64,000 bases of DNA, taken from Polyangium mundeleinium. Its GTDB lineage: Bacteria > Myxococcota_A > Polyangia > Polyangiales > Polyangiaceae. The stretch lies in the NCBI RefSeq assembly GCF_028369105.1, contig NZ_JAQNDO010000001.1, positions 9,208,501 through 9,272,500 on the forward strand. The letters run 5' to 3'. The translations under genes were made by a program, and so were the position numbers. The notes beneath the pieces were generated by a model. The model did no database searches, was not told the DNA's origin, and saw nothing but the letters and a program-made list of their open reading frames with translations. Positions 15,942 through 28,440 of this stretch are shown here, one piece after another. Positions within the stretch are counted from its first letter, which is position 1; each line of letters begins with the position of its first letter.

Positions 15942-17921
15942 TCACTCCGGATCACACGCTCCCTCGCAGAACGCCTTGATCACCCCCGTCCGGAAAAACT
16001 CATGGCTCTGCGAATAAGCCGCGTCGAGCCCCCGCACCTTCCCGTGCGGGTCCTCATCCCCCTTCGGCGGCGTATTCGTCTTCGGCGCCTCGGGCAAACC
16101 GAAATCGTACTCCACGATCGCCGCCCCTGACAGCGGCGCGGGCGCCTCGTCCACACCCCAGATCGTTCGATTCACCGGCGTCACGTTCTTCGCGCCCACC
16201 GCCCGCGCCAGGATGTGCGCGCCGAGCGGCGTCACCTGGTAGTCCCCGATCGCCACGTGAATCAAGAGTTCATGCGCGGGCGTCCCCGGCAGCATGTTCT
16301 CGCGAATGTACGGCGCGAATCCGTTCGGCTCCGTTCGATCCCACAACATCTGCATCAGCCCCTCCACGAGCTGGATGTTCCGGCCCGTCCCGTAGGCTCC
16401 CTTCAGGAACAGGAAAAACGGCGCGAAATCGGTGCTCCGATCCAAAAGCATCGTGTAAGGCATTCCCGGCACGCTCACGAGACCACGTGTCACGTCCGTC
16501 GAAAGCGCCATGTACGTCGTCCCAAAGATCCCGCCCTGGCTGTCGCCCCGGTAGAATCGCTGCGTCGGGTCGATCACGCTCTCGCCGTTCACCTGCAGGA
16601 GCGGCTCGTTCACGAAACGACCCGACATCATTCGCATGGCGAGCAGGCTGTTCAGGATGCCCTGGTGCTGCCGGTCCACGCTCTTCCGGAAGCCCCCCGC
16701 GTCCGTCACCAGCGCGTCCGTGATGCTCGGCACGTCCTCGCTGGCCATACCCACGAGATCCACCGAAAAGGCCACGTATCCGTGCCGATTCGCGAGCTCC
16801 CCGAGGTATCCGTCGCCCCCCTCGAACTTCGAGCCGAGCAGGCCGTGACCATTCTGGATCAGCGCGAGCTTCTGCCCCTGCTTCGCCGCGTGTGGCACAT
16901 GCACCACGAACTCGTATTCGGCAAAGCCGTTCTGCTTCGGCAAACCATCGTCCCCCCGCACGAGCGACGACCCCGGCCCCGGCGCCTCCAGATAAAGCGG
17001 CACCTTCATCATGCCCACGAGCCGCTTCCAGATCCGCGGGTTTTCCGCCTCCGTGAACTCCTCGCTCGTCACCGTATATTCCGGCCCCTCCGCGCCTACC
17101 TTCATGAGCGCGTCGTCCCGCATCGCCACGAGCGCGGCCGTGTTGTTCTCGCGGCTCGACGTGGTGAAATCCCACGCGATCTGAAGATCCTTCCGCGAGA
17201 TCCCCGCCTTCTCCAGCCGCGTGAAGATATCGTCGTAAAGCGCGCGCCGCGCCTCGACCGAGCGATCACACGACGACGCCCCGTCCCGGAGCGCCTGAAA
17301 CGCCGGCGACGCCGCGATCGGCTTGCCGCTCGCGTCCACCACGTTTCGGATCGCCACGATGTACCGCCGCGCGTCGGCGAGACGTACGACCGGCCGCACC
17401 ATGAAAGCTCGCTCCTCGTCCGCCTCCGCCACGAGGCTCCGATCGAGCTCCGAGAAATGCGGCACCCGCTCGCCCGTCTCCGCATCCAGGATCACGGTCG
17501 GCGACGCGTCCGAAAGCGAGAGATCGATCGTGTCCTGCGTCGGCAATCCCGTGATCGTCGCGCCGGGCAGGTGCGTCAGCGCCGGTTGCCCCGGGGAAAA
17601 CCCGTCGCTCGACGCCCACCATTCTGGATCCATCGGCCCGTGGCCCGCCGCGACCGGGAGCGTCGCCGCCCCGAAGGCCACGCGTTTCCCCGTCGGTTTG
17701 CTCGCGTCGTCCGTGAGCCACACGTTCGAGGGGAACGGATAGCCGCATTGCGTCGGGACGAGCGGATCACAATCGGCCCCGAGCAGCTTCGGCGCGCCCG
17801 CGGGCGGTGTGACGGCTTCACAAACGAGCGGATCCTCGGCGTTCGAGGAACATGCGGCCGAGCCGAACCCGAGGCCCACGCCGATCACAGCCCGGACGAG
17901 GAAGGAGAGCGAGCGCTTCAT
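15942..17921 (-). CDS. Secreted lipoprotein with alpha/beta-hydrolase-like GDSQGG motif
   Basis: A 659-aa lipoprotein (lipobox SAAC, Cys24). The N-terminal region contains CGYPFPSNVWLTDD, like the start of VolA-type secreted lipases and related myxobacterial proteins. A nucleophile-elbow motif GDSQGG lies at about residue 458, preceded by strand-turn sequence (KLALIQNGHGLLG) typical of an alpha/beta hydrolase. The C-terminus has a possible His-containing region (HVAIGDYQVTP). A lipase or esterase role at the cell surface is likely but not proven. The ATG at 17921 gives a standard lipoprotein signal. It is divergent from the small zinc-ribbon regulator. Confidence 0.75.
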   Translation of the reverse strand: MKRSLSFLVRAVIGVGLGFGSAACSSNAEDPLVCEAVTPPAGAPKLLGADCDPLVPTQCGYPFPSNVWLTDDASKPTGKRVAFGAATLPVAAGHGPMDPEWWASSDGFSPGQPALTHLPGATITGLPTQDTIDLSLSDASPTVILDAETGERVPHFSELDRSLVAEADEERAFMVRPVVRLADARRYIVAIRNVVDASGKPIAASPAFQALRDGASSCDRSVEARRALYDDIFTRLEKAGISRKDLQIAWDFTTSSRENNTAALVAMRDDALMKVGAEGPEYTVTSEEFTEAENPRIWKRLVGMMKVPLYLEAPGPGSSLVRGDDGLPKQNGFAEYEFVVHVPHAAKQGQKLALIQNGHGLLGSKFEGGDGYLGELANRHGYVAFSVDLVGMASEDVPSITDALVTDAGGFRKSVDRQHQGILNSLLAMRMMSGRFVNEPLLQVNGESVIDPTQRFYRGDSQGGIFGTTYMALSTDVTRGLVSVPGMPYTMLLDRSTDFAPFFLFLKGAYGTGRNIQLVEGLMQMLWDRTEPNGFAPYIRENMLPGTPAHELLIHVAIGDYQVTPLGAHILARAVGAKNVTPVNRTIWGVDEAPAPLSGAAIVEYDFGLPEAPKTNTPPKGDEDPHGKVRGLDAAYSQSHEFFRTGVIKAFCEGACDPE

Positions 17922-18010
17922 CGGCCCTACTCTATCAGGAAATCGCGGCGTCTCAGCATTTCCTCGGCGCTCCTCCCCCGGAGGTCCGTGCCTTCCGTGC
18001 GCTCTTCCTG

Positions 18011-18016
18011 TAGAAT
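18011..18016 (+). promoter_or_regulatory. Possible -10 box, leaderless arrangement
   Basis: TAGAAT lies 9 nt before the ATG at 18026, so transcription would start at or within a few bases of the start codon. No clear -35 box is present. This is a weak prediction. Confidence 0.3.
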
Positions 18017-18025
18017 TGTCGTATC

Positions 18026-18346
18026 ATGAAGGAAAAGGAGCCGCCCGTCCCCAAGGAGCACGCCGAGACCACGCGGCAGGCGTTGCTCGAAGCATTACGA
18101 TCCGGGCGGTCCACGGCGCGCGCGCTCGCCATCACGCTCGGGCTGCGCGAGAAAGACGTGCTCGCCCACCTTGAACACGTCGCCCGCTCGCTCGCCGGGC
18201 AGGGCAGCGCCCTCGGCGTGAGCCCCGCGACCTGCCTCGGCTGTGGGTATGTCTTCGAGGATCGGCGTGCGCTCGGGCGCCCGAGCCGCTGCCCGCGTTG
18301 CAAAGGTGAGCGAATCGAAGCGCCCAAGTTCTTCGTCGAGCCCTGA
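18026..18346 (+). CDS. Small HTH plus zinc-ribbon putative transcriptional regulator
   Basis: A 106-aa cytoplasmic protein. Residues about 12-60 form a winged-helix-like segment (TRQALLEALRSGRSTARALA, then LREKDVLAHLEHVARSL). Residues about 68-100 form a zinc ribbon with two Cys pairs, CLGCGY and CPRCKG. The layout matches a small family of predicted transcriptional regulators (COG3357-like). No Shine-Dalgarno lies in front of the ATG; the purine-rich stretch is inside the coding sequence. It ends one base from the stop of the convergent chimeric gene. The target genes are unknown. Confidence 0.8.
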   Translation: MKEKEPPVPKEHAETTRQALLEALRSGRSTARALAITLGLREKDVLAHLEHVARSLAGQGSALGVSPATCLGCGYVFEDRRALGRPSRCPRCKGERIEAPKFFVEP

Positions 18347-18347
18347 A

Positions 18348-21680
<3,333 letters not shown>

Positions 21681-21686
21681 GGCGGT

Positions 21687-22496
21687 TCACATCTCGAACG
21701 TGATACCCACGGTCCAGGTCGACGTGCCGACCTTCATCTGATTCGCGCCGAGGCCGAGGTTGTGGTTCGTCCACTCGCCGAAGAGGTGCACGTGGTTGAT
21801 CCCCGACTCCTGATCGAGCGCGGCCATGGAGCGGCGGCCGAGCCAATCGAGCGCGAGCATGCCGCCGACCGCCCAGTGCACGCCGTAGCTCAACCCGACG
21901 CCCTTGATCGGGTCGTCGTCGGGCCCAACCTGGGCCGTCTCCTCGCCGACGTCGACCCACCAGAGCCCCGTGCCGAAGCCGATCTTGCCAAAAGGAATGA
22001 GCGGGATACCCGTGCGGCGAAAGAGCTCGTCGAGCCGAAGCACGGCCGAGACGTGCATCGGGAGGATGGTGAGCGACGTCTCGCCGACGCGCCGCTCGTC
22101 GTAATAATACGCGCCATCGGGCGCGTCGTACGTCCCCTCGCGGAACGCCTTGCCCGTCGCCGAGGTGTATCCGATTCCGACCCCGGGGCCGAACGATCCG
22201 ACGTAGGGAATGCGCAGCGCTTGCCAGTCGAACTCGCCGCCGAAATGGAACCGGCCCTTGTCGCCGAAGAACTTGCTGTACGGGCCGGTGCCGCCGAACT
22301 CCTCGTCGACGGCCGGATAATACAGGCCAAAACGGAATTCGAGCGCGAACCGCTGGGGGCTGCCCTGCTGCACGCTGCCGCGCTCACTTTGCCGCCAGTT
22401 CGAATCGCGAATCCGCTTCGTTTGCGCCTCCGCGCCCTCGGCCGCGAAGAGCGCCACGATCCCGGCGAGCGCCGATACGAGCATCCTCGTCCGCAT
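21687..22496 (-). CDS. Outer-membrane beta-barrel-like protein
   Basis: A 269-aa protein with a signal peptide (MLVSALAGIVALFAAEGAEA) and a mature region of alternating aromatic/Gly strands (FALEFRFGLYYPAVDEEFGG, GVGIGYTSATGKAF, LIPFGKIGFGTGLWWVDVG) ending in an aromatic-hydrophobic strand with terminal Phe-Glu-Met. It resembles small outer-membrane beta-barrels. The ATG at 22496 overlaps the stop of the preceding gene (TGATG), so the two are translationally coupled. The function is unknown. Confidence 0.72.
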   Translation of the reverse strand: MRTRMLVSALAGIVALFAAEGAEAQTKRIRDSNWRQSERGSVQQGSPQRFALEFRFGLYYPAVDEEFGGTGPYSKFFGDKGRFHFGGEFDWQALRIPYVGSFGPGVGIGYTSATGKAFREGTYDAPDGAYYYDERRVGETSLTILPMHVSAVLRLDELFRRTGIPLIPFGKIGFGTGLWWVDVGEETAQVGPDDDPIKGVGLSYGVHWAVGGMLALDWLGRRSMAALDQESGINHVHLFGEWTNHNLGLGANQMKVGTSTWTVGITFEM

Positions 22497-23689
22497 CACG
22501 ACGCCCCCTCGTTCCCCGCGCTGCGCCCGCGTTTTTCCGTTCGCCTGCGCCGTCGCAGTCCGAGCGCGACCGCGGACGCGGCGAGCGCACCGCCGAAGAG
22601 CCCCGCGGTCCGGGACGCAGGCAACGCCGAGACGGAGCACAAACCGCCGCCCGTGCCGCCGAGATCACGGTAGACCTCGAAGAAATCGTCGACCGGGACG
22701 GGCGCCACGCATTGCACCTCCGACAGCGGTCCGACATTGCCGCGTGTATCCGTCGCCGCCACGGCGATCGCATATTCGACGCCGTTCTCCAGATCCTTGA
22801 CGGTGTTCGACTCGCTGCAAGGCTCCCACGTGGGATCGGGGCGTTGTCCCGCCACGAACGGGCTCGTGCACGTCGCGCCGCCGCCCCCGCCAGCGCCGCC
22901 ACTCCCGCCCGCGCCGCCGCTCCCGCCCGCGCCGCCGCTCCCGCCCGTGCCGCCGCTGCCGGTCTCACCGCCGGGGAGGAGAACGTTTCCTTTGGCGCAG
23001 TACACGGCAATGCCCGCGTAATCGGTGTCCAAGGGGCGTTTGTACACGACTTCGAAGCTCGCGTCGCCCTGCTTCACGGACACCTCCGTGGGCATGCCGG
23101 GCCCCCAGAGGTCGAGCTTCGAGCTCGTCCATTTCACGTTGCTGACCACGGATCCGCTGCCGAAGAGCATGAAAAACACCGTGATCGCCTTCTCCGCCCC
23201 CGTGACGTTTTTCTCTGCGCAGGCCTTGATGTCGGGATCCGGATCGACGCCCACCAGGTCCGCCGCCGTCAGCACGACCTGCCCCGTGTTGTTTACGGGG
23301 TTCGCCTGCGGGATCTTCGAGGGATTGAGCTTGAAGCATTGCGCTGTGGGGCCCGTCCGTTGCATCGGATCGGTGCAATCGATCCCCGCGGTCGTCGTCC
23401 CCCATACCTCGAACGAATACGAGCTCGTGAATCCCGTGAACGTGAGGTTGAAGGTGAAGGTCTCGTCGGGGTTCAAACACTCCTCTCGGTTGATGTCCCA
23501 CTGGGTCGTGGGGCGCAGCGACGCGGGGCTCCGGATGGCCGGCTGCTGCGACTGGAGCGCCACCGTCTGCGCCTCCGCCGCGCCGCTCGTCAGCCACCCC
23601 GCCGCGACCCATAACGCCGCGCACGCCCCTCGAAACACGCGCCGCCTCCCGAACGAAGCCCCCCGAAGACCCGACGAACCTGTATCCAT
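22496..23689 (-). CDS. Cell-surface protein with MYXO-CTERM-like sorting tail
   Basis: A 397-aa exported protein with a signal peptide ending near GAAEAQ. It has fibronectin-like or Ig-like strand regions, then a Gly/Ser/Ala linker encoded by 18-bp repeats (about 22887-22965). It ends with a Cys-containing tripartite tail: a short Cys motif (GGLCSVSALPAS), a hydrophobic helix (TAGLFGGALAASAVALGL) and an Arg cluster (RRRRR). That arrangement is typical of the MYXO-CTERM sorting signal, which is thought to anchor proteins at the myxobacterial surface. An ATG at 23689 is used; the longer frame to 23809 lacks a signal peptide. It is coupled to the barrel-like gene downstream. Confidence 0.82.
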   Translation of the reverse strand: MDTGSSGLRGASFGRRRVFRGACAALWVAAGWLTSGAAEAQTVALQSQQPAIRSPASLRPTTQWDINREECLNPDETFTFNLTFTGFTSSYSFEVWGTTTAGIDCTDPMQRTGPTAQCFKLNPSKIPQANPVNNTGQVVLTAADLVGVDPDPDIKACAEKNVTGAEKAITVFFMLFGSGSVVSNVKWTSSKLDLWGPGMPTEVSVKQGDASFEVVYKRPLDTDYAGIAVYCAKGNVLLPGGETGSGGTGGSGGAGGSGGAGGSGGAGGGGGATCTSPFVAGQRPDPTWEPCSESNTVKDLENGVEYAIAVAATDTRGNVGPLSEVQCVAPVPVDDFFEVYRDLGGTGGGLCSVSALPASRTAGLFGGALAASAVALGLRRRRRTEKRGRSAGNEGAS

Positions 23690-23887
23690 CCTGCGTGTTT
23701 GAGCACAGCTCGTGCCACGGGGCAAATCCTGCGGCGCGACGCCGATTCCATCCGGACGGAGCCCCCCGCGCGTGACGAGTTGGCCGGACGGATGGGGCGC
23801 GCGTGACAAGTTGGCAACGCGCGCGGGCGCCTGTGGCGGATGCTGCGGGGGACGTGTAGGGTCGCGGCCGCGAGGAGGCTCGATTCC

Positions 23888-24787
23888 ATGACCGTCTCAG
23901 CGATCTTCGATCCTGCGCGCTGGCGCGAGGTGCCGGGTTTTTCGTTCACGGACATCACCTACCACCGCGCCGTGGACCAGGGCACCGTGCGTATCGCGTT
24001 CCATCGGCCCGAGGTGCGCAACGCGTTTCGGCCGAAGACGGTGGACGAGCTCTACACGGCGCTCGAGGACGCGCGGACCACGGCGGACGTGGGCTGCGTG
24101 CTCATCACGGGCAACGGCCCCTCGCCGAAGGACGGCGGCTGGGCCTTCTGTTCGGGCGGCGATCAACGAATTCGCGGCAAGGACGGGTACAAATACGAGG
24201 GCAACGAGGCCGGCGAGGTCGACGCGGCGCGCCTCGGGCGTCTGCACATCCTGGAGGTGCAGCGGCTCATTCGTTTCATGCCGAAGGTCGTGATCGCGGT
24301 CGTGCCGGGCTGGGCGGTCGGCGGCGGGCACAGCCTGCACGTCGTCTGCGACATGACGCTCGCGAGCCGGGAGCATGCGCGGTTCAAGCAGACGGATCCC
24401 GACGTGGCGAGCTTCGACAGCGGCTACGGATCGGCGCTCCTGGCGCGGCAGATCGGCCAGAAGAAGGCGCGCGAGATCTTCTTCCTCGGCCTCGATTACA
24501 CCGCGGAGCAGGCCGCGGCGATGGGGATGGTGAACGCCGTCGTGCCGCACGAAGACCTGGAGAAGGTGGCGCTCGAATGGGGCGCGCTCATCAACGGCAA
24601 GAGCCCGACCGCGATGCGAATGCTGAAATACGGCTTCAACCTCCCCGACGAGGGCCTCGTGGGGCAGCAGCTCTTCGCCGGCGAGGCGACGCGGCTCGCC
24701 TACGGCACCGACGAGGCCGCGGAAGGCCGCGACGCGTTCCTGGAAAAGCGCAAACCCGATTACAAGCGCTTCCCCTGGCATTATTGA
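23888..24787 (+). CDS. menB: 1,4-dihydroxy-2-naphthoyl-CoA synthase
   Basis: A 299-aa crotonase-fold enzyme that cyclises o-succinylbenzoyl-CoA in menaquinone synthesis. Family features include GWAFCSGGDQRIRGKDGY (oxyanion-hole/active-site loop), VVPGWAVGGGHSLHVVCD, KQTDPDVASFDSGYGSAL, and the C-terminal KRKPDYKRFPWHY, close to the usual MenB ending. The start at 23888 follows GAGGAGG by about 9 nt and is preferred over an in-frame ATG at 23840. It stands alone; no other men genes are seen in the window. Confidence 0.96.
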   Translation: MTVSAIFDPARWREVPGFSFTDITYHRAVDQGTVRIAFHRPEVRNAFRPKTVDELYTALEDARTTADVGCVLITGNGPSPKDGGWAFCSGGDQRIRGKDGYKYEGNEAGEVDAARLGRLHILEVQRLIRFMPKVVIAVVPGWAVGGGHSLHVVCDMTLASREHARFKQTDPDVASFDSGYGSALLARQIGQKKAREIFFLGLDYTAEQAAAMGMVNAVVPHEDLEKVALEWGALINGKSPTAMRMLKYGFNLPDEGLVGQQLFAGEATRLAYGTDEAAEGRDAFLEKRKPDYKRFPWHY

Positions 24788-24939
24788 AGCCGCACGTTCG
24801 TTCGTCCTGAAAAACGTATCCGCGGCCGCCGCGGCCGAGGCCCTGGCCGTCCACGACACGAGCGGCCGAGCTCGGGCGCCCCCCGACATTCGGAGCCGGG
24901 CGCCCACCATCGACCACCAAGGCGACCGTCTCGCTACGG

Positions 24940-24945
24940 TATACT
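24940..24945 (+). promoter_or_regulatory. Possible -10 box upstream of the Npt-like gene
   Basis: TATACT lies 14 nt before the GTG start at 24960, giving a very short leader. No clear -35 box is present. No Shine-Dalgarno is seen ahead of the GTG. Confidence 0.3.
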
Positions 24946-24959
24946 ACCCTTTCCGCCAC

Positions 24960-27900
24960 GTGGCCGAACCCCCCGCCCCGACCGCATCGACGTCCCTGCC
25001 GAACGACGGCCCGAGCCCGGGGACCGTCGCGACGAACCGGGACAAGGCGCGCCACGCAGCCGCGTCGTCGCTCCTCGGCATCGCCCTCAACCGCGCCGAG
25101 ATCGAGCGCGTCGCGCTCCTGTCCACGTTGCTCTTCCTGTCCGCGCTGCTGCTCGTCGTCGGCCGCACCGCGCGGGATGCGCTCTTCCTGACGCGCTTTC
25201 CAGTCACGTGGATCGCGCCGATGTGGATGGCGTACGGCGTGGTCTCGGCCGTCGTGGCCTTCGGCTACGAGCGCGGGCTCCGGAAGCTGCCGCGCGCGCG
25301 CTTCGGCGCGGTGTTCGCGATCGGTGCGGCCGCAAGTTACGTCCTGCTTCGTCTGCTCATCGGCAAGGACATCGGCGCCGCGTACCTGATCTTCGCGATC
25401 TGGGCCGACGTCATCGCGAACCTGACCGGCATGCTCGCCTGGAGCATCGCGCAGGACCTCTACGACGCGCGCAGCGCCCGGCGCATCTTCGGGCTGATCG
25501 GCGCCGGGCACATCGCAGGCACGGTCGTCTCGGGCCTCGGGGCCGGCGCGATCGCGCCGATCATCGGCGCGGAGAACCTCATCTTCGTGCTCGTCGCGGC
25601 GCTGCTCGGCGTGGCGCTCCTTTGCCGCATCACCGCGCGCCGGCACGGCACGGCCTCCCGGAGCCGCGCCGACGAGCGATCGAGCGCGCAGCAGCAAGAC
25701 CAAACGCCGCTGCTCAACTCGCGCTACGTCGGCGCCCTCGCCGTGACGATCCTGGTCGTCTACGCGATCCTCACGGTCGGCGATTACCAGTTCAAGGCGA
25801 TCGCCCGCACGTCGTACCCGGACCGCGACTCGCTCGCGCGGTTCATGGGCACGTTTTACGGCGCGATCGGGATGATCGGGCTCTTCGTCCAGCTCGTCGT
25901 CACGCCCCGGATGCTCGATCGCGCGGGCGTGCTCGGTGGCGCAGCGACGATGCCCGTCGCGTTCGTCGCGAGCACCGTGCTGCTCCTCGCCTTCCCCTCG
26001 ATGCCGCTCGCGGCGGTGCTCAAGGCGAGTGACAACGCGCTGCAGTTCTCGATCTTCGACGTGACGCTGCAGATCCTGTTCTTCCCGTTCCCCGCGGCGC
26101 TCAGGGATCGCGTGCGGACACTCGCGTCCGCGATCATGAAGCCCCTCGGCTGCGGCGTCGGCGCGGCGCTCTTGCTCGCGTTCAGCCCCTCGGCGAGCGA
26201 GGCGCAACCAGGAGCTTCGCTCATCACGGCCGCGGCGAAGCTCGGGTACGTGACGCTCCCGCTGGGCCTCACGATCCTGCCGCTCCTGCTCGTCGTGCGG
26301 CGCGGCTACGTGGAGGCGATGCAGGGGACGCTCCTCCGCGGCAAGCTCACGCCGGAGATGCCCCAGCGCGGCGGCAGGGCCGTGGCCGCGCTCGCCGGCG
26401 CGCTGTCGAGCCTCGACGCGCCGCAGGTGCTCTTCGCCCTCGATCGGCTGCGGCAGCTCGATCCGGCGCGTGTCCGCGAGGCGCTGCCGACGCTCACGCG
26501 GCACGTCTCGGCGCGCGTGCGGGCCGCAGCGCTCCGGACGTCACGCGCCGTGGGGCACCCCGAGGCCGCGGCGCTGGCCCGCGAGCGGCTCGAAGATCCC
26601 GATCCCGAGGTCCGCGGCATCGCGGTGGAGCTGCTCGCCAACGCGCTCGGCGAGGACGCACATGAAGAGCTCTGTGCGCTCGCGACGCGAGGCGGCGACG
26701 ACGCCGTGCGGGCCGCGTCGATCGCGGCGCTGCTCCGGCACGGCGGGCTCGGCGGCATGCTGGAAGGCGCGCCGAGGCTGCGGGATCTGCTCGACAGCGA
26801 GGACCCCGCCGAGCGCGTGACGGCGGCGCGCGTGCTCGGTTTGGTCGGACAACCGCAGCTCGAAAGGGCGGTCGCGCGGCTGCTCGCCGACACCGATCCC
26901 GCCGTGCGGAAGGCCGCGCTCTCGGCCTCCGCGACGGTGGCCGCGCCGAAGCTCCTGCCGCTCCTCGAAGGCGCGCTCGCCGATCACACGCTCGGGAAGG
27001 CCGCGTCGAACGCGATCGTGGCGCTCGGCGATCGCGCGATCCCGCGGCTCGTGACGACGCTCTCGGATCCGAACGCGGACGCAATCGTGCGGCTCGCGAT
27101 CCCCCGCCTTCTGTCGCGGATCGGCACGAGCGCCGCGCTCGCCGCGCTGCTCGATCGGGTGGACGAGCCGGACGATCGGGTGCGGCAGAAGGTGCTCGCG
27201 TCGGCCTCAAGGCTGCGCCTCGCGCTCGGTGCCCCGCCTGCGCCGCTCGAGCCGATCCGCGAGCGCATCGAGCGAGAAGCGCATGCCCACGAGCGCGAGC
27301 GGGACGCCTACCTCCTCGTGCGCCCGCGCCTCGCGCGCCCGCTCCTCGACGCACACGTGGAACGCCGCTTGCGCAAGGGCCTCATCCGGATCCTGCGCCT
27401 CTGCGAGCTCGTCTACCCGCGCGACGTCGTGGCCGGCGTGCGGACGCACGTCTTCGGCAAGGATCGTTCGCTCCGGGCGAACGCCTTCGAGGTGCTCGAA
27501 TCGCTGCTCGATCGCCGGCGCGGCGCGCGGCTCGTCGCGCTGTTCGAGCGTTACCTCGAGCTCGCCGACGGGCTGCCTCGCGGAAGTGCGCATCCGAGCA
27601 CGGACGACGTCGTGACCTTCGTGCGGTCCGAGCTCCAGTCGAACGACCCTTACCGCGCCGCGCTCGTGCTCGAAGCGGTCGCGGTGCACCGGATCGAGGC
27701 GTGTGCGAAGGACGTGAGCCTCGCGCTCGACGCGCCCGATCCGCTCGTGCGCGAGGCCGCGGCGATCGCGGTGGTCGAGACGCGGGCCGCTGGCGCGGAG
27801 GAAAAACTCCAGGCCCTCGTGAAGGATCCGGATCGGGCCGTCGCGCGGTGGGCTGCGTACTGGGCGCGGACGGGGCGAAGCGCGATCGAGGCGGGAGACG

Positions 27901-28436
27901 GCATGTACACGACGATCGAAAAAGTGCTCTTTTTGCAGCGTGTCCCGATCCTCTCGAAGATCTCGGGCGAGGAGCTCGTCGGGCTCGCGCGGACCTCGGA
28001 GGTCCTCGGCCTGCCGCGCGGCGAGGTGATCTTCCGGCAAGGGGACTCGGGCGCCGCGCTCTACTTCATCATCTCGGGCTCGGTCAGCTTGCGCGTCGAG
28101 GGCAAGGAGGTCGTGCGGCTCGGGGCGAACGAGGTCTTCGGCGAGACCTCGATCATCGATCGCGAGCCCCGCGCGGCAACCGCGGTGAGCCTCGAACCCG
28201 TCGAGCTCCTGCGCGTGTCGGGGGAGGATTTCAGCGCCGCGGTGCACGACACGGCCGAGATCGCGATGGGCGTCTTGCGCGTGGTGAGCGTGCGTCTGCG
28301 CGAGGCTGATCGCCGGCTCTCGATGGCGGAGGCCGAGCTCGCGCGGCTGCGCAGGTCCTCGAGCCCGACGGGCGAGAAGCCGCCGCCCGAGGGCGACGCA
28401 GGCGCGACGCGCCGGAGCTGGGACGACGACGAGTGA
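24960..28436 (+). CDS. Npt-like nucleotide carrier fused to HEAT repeats and a cNMP-binding domain
   Basis: An 1158-aa protein in three parts. Residues about 50-440 hold about 11-12 transmembrane helices resembling the ATP/ADP translocase (Npt/TLC) family (VGRTARDALFLTRFP, GHIAGTVVSGLGAGAIAP, SIFDVTLQILFFPFPAALRD). Residues about 470-960 are HEAT-like helical repeats rich in Ala, Arg and Leu (VRAAALRTSRAVGHPEA, VRKAALSASATVAAPKL). Residues about 965-1085 form a cyclic-nucleotide-binding domain with a complete phosphate cassette (FGETSIIDREPRAATAV). The C-terminus is polar. It would sit in the inner membrane with the other domains cytoplasmic. The GTG at 24960 is the only plausible start. Whether it transports nucleotides is not established. 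Confidence 0.88.
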   Translation: MAEPPAPTASTSLPNDGPSPGTVATNRDKARHAAASSLLGIALNRAEIERVALLSTLLFLSALLLVVGRTARDALFLTRFPVTWIAPMWMAYGVVSAVVAFGYERGLRKLPRARFGAVFAIGAAASYVLLRLLIGKDIGAAYLIFAIWADVIANLTGMLAWSIAQDLYDARSARRIFGLIGAGHIAGTVVSGLGAGAIAPIIGAENLIFVLVAALLGVALLCRITARRHGTASRSRADERSSAQQQDQTPLLNSRYVGALAVTILVVYAILTVGDYQFKAIARTSYPDRDSLARFMGTFYGAIGMIGLFVQLVVTPRMLDRAGVLGGAATMPVAFVASTVLLLAFPSMPLAAVLKASDNALQFSIFDVTLQILFFPFPAALRDRVRTLASAIMKPLGCGVGAALLLAFSPSASEAQPGASLITAAAKLGYVTLPLGLTILPLLLVVRRGYVEAMQGTLLRGKLTPEMPQRGGRAVAALAGALSSLDAPQVLFALDRLRQLDPARVREALPTLTRHVSARVRAAALRTSRAVGHPEAAALARERLEDPDPEVRGIAVELLANALGEDAHEELCALATRGGDDAVRAASIAALLRHGGLGGMLEGAPRLRDLLDSEDPAERVTAARVLGLVGQPQLERAVARLLADTDPAVRKAALSASATVAAPKLLPLLEGALADHTLGKAASNAIVALGDRAIPRLVTTLSDPNADAIVRLAIPRLLSRIGTSAALAALLDRVDEPDDRVRQKVLASASRLRLALGAPPAPLEPIRERIEREAHAHERERDAYLLVRPRLARPLLDAHVERRLRKGLIRILRLCELVYPRDVVAGVRTHVFGKDRSLRANAFEVLESLLDRRRGARLVALFERYLELADGLPRGSAHPSTDDVVTFVRSELQSNDPYRAALVLEAVAVHRIEACAKDVSLALDAPDPLVREAAAIAVVETRAAGAEEKLQALVKDPDRAVARWAAYWARTGRSAIEAGDGMYTTIEKVLFLQRVPILSKISGEELVGLARTSEVLGLPRGEVIFRQGDSGAALYFIISGSVSLRVEGKEVVRLGANEVFGETSIIDREPRAATAVSLEPVELLRVSGEDFSAAVHDTAEIAMGVLRVVSVRLREADRRLSMAEAELARLRRSSSPTGEKPPPEGDAGATRRSWDDDE

Positions 28437-28440
28437 GGCG

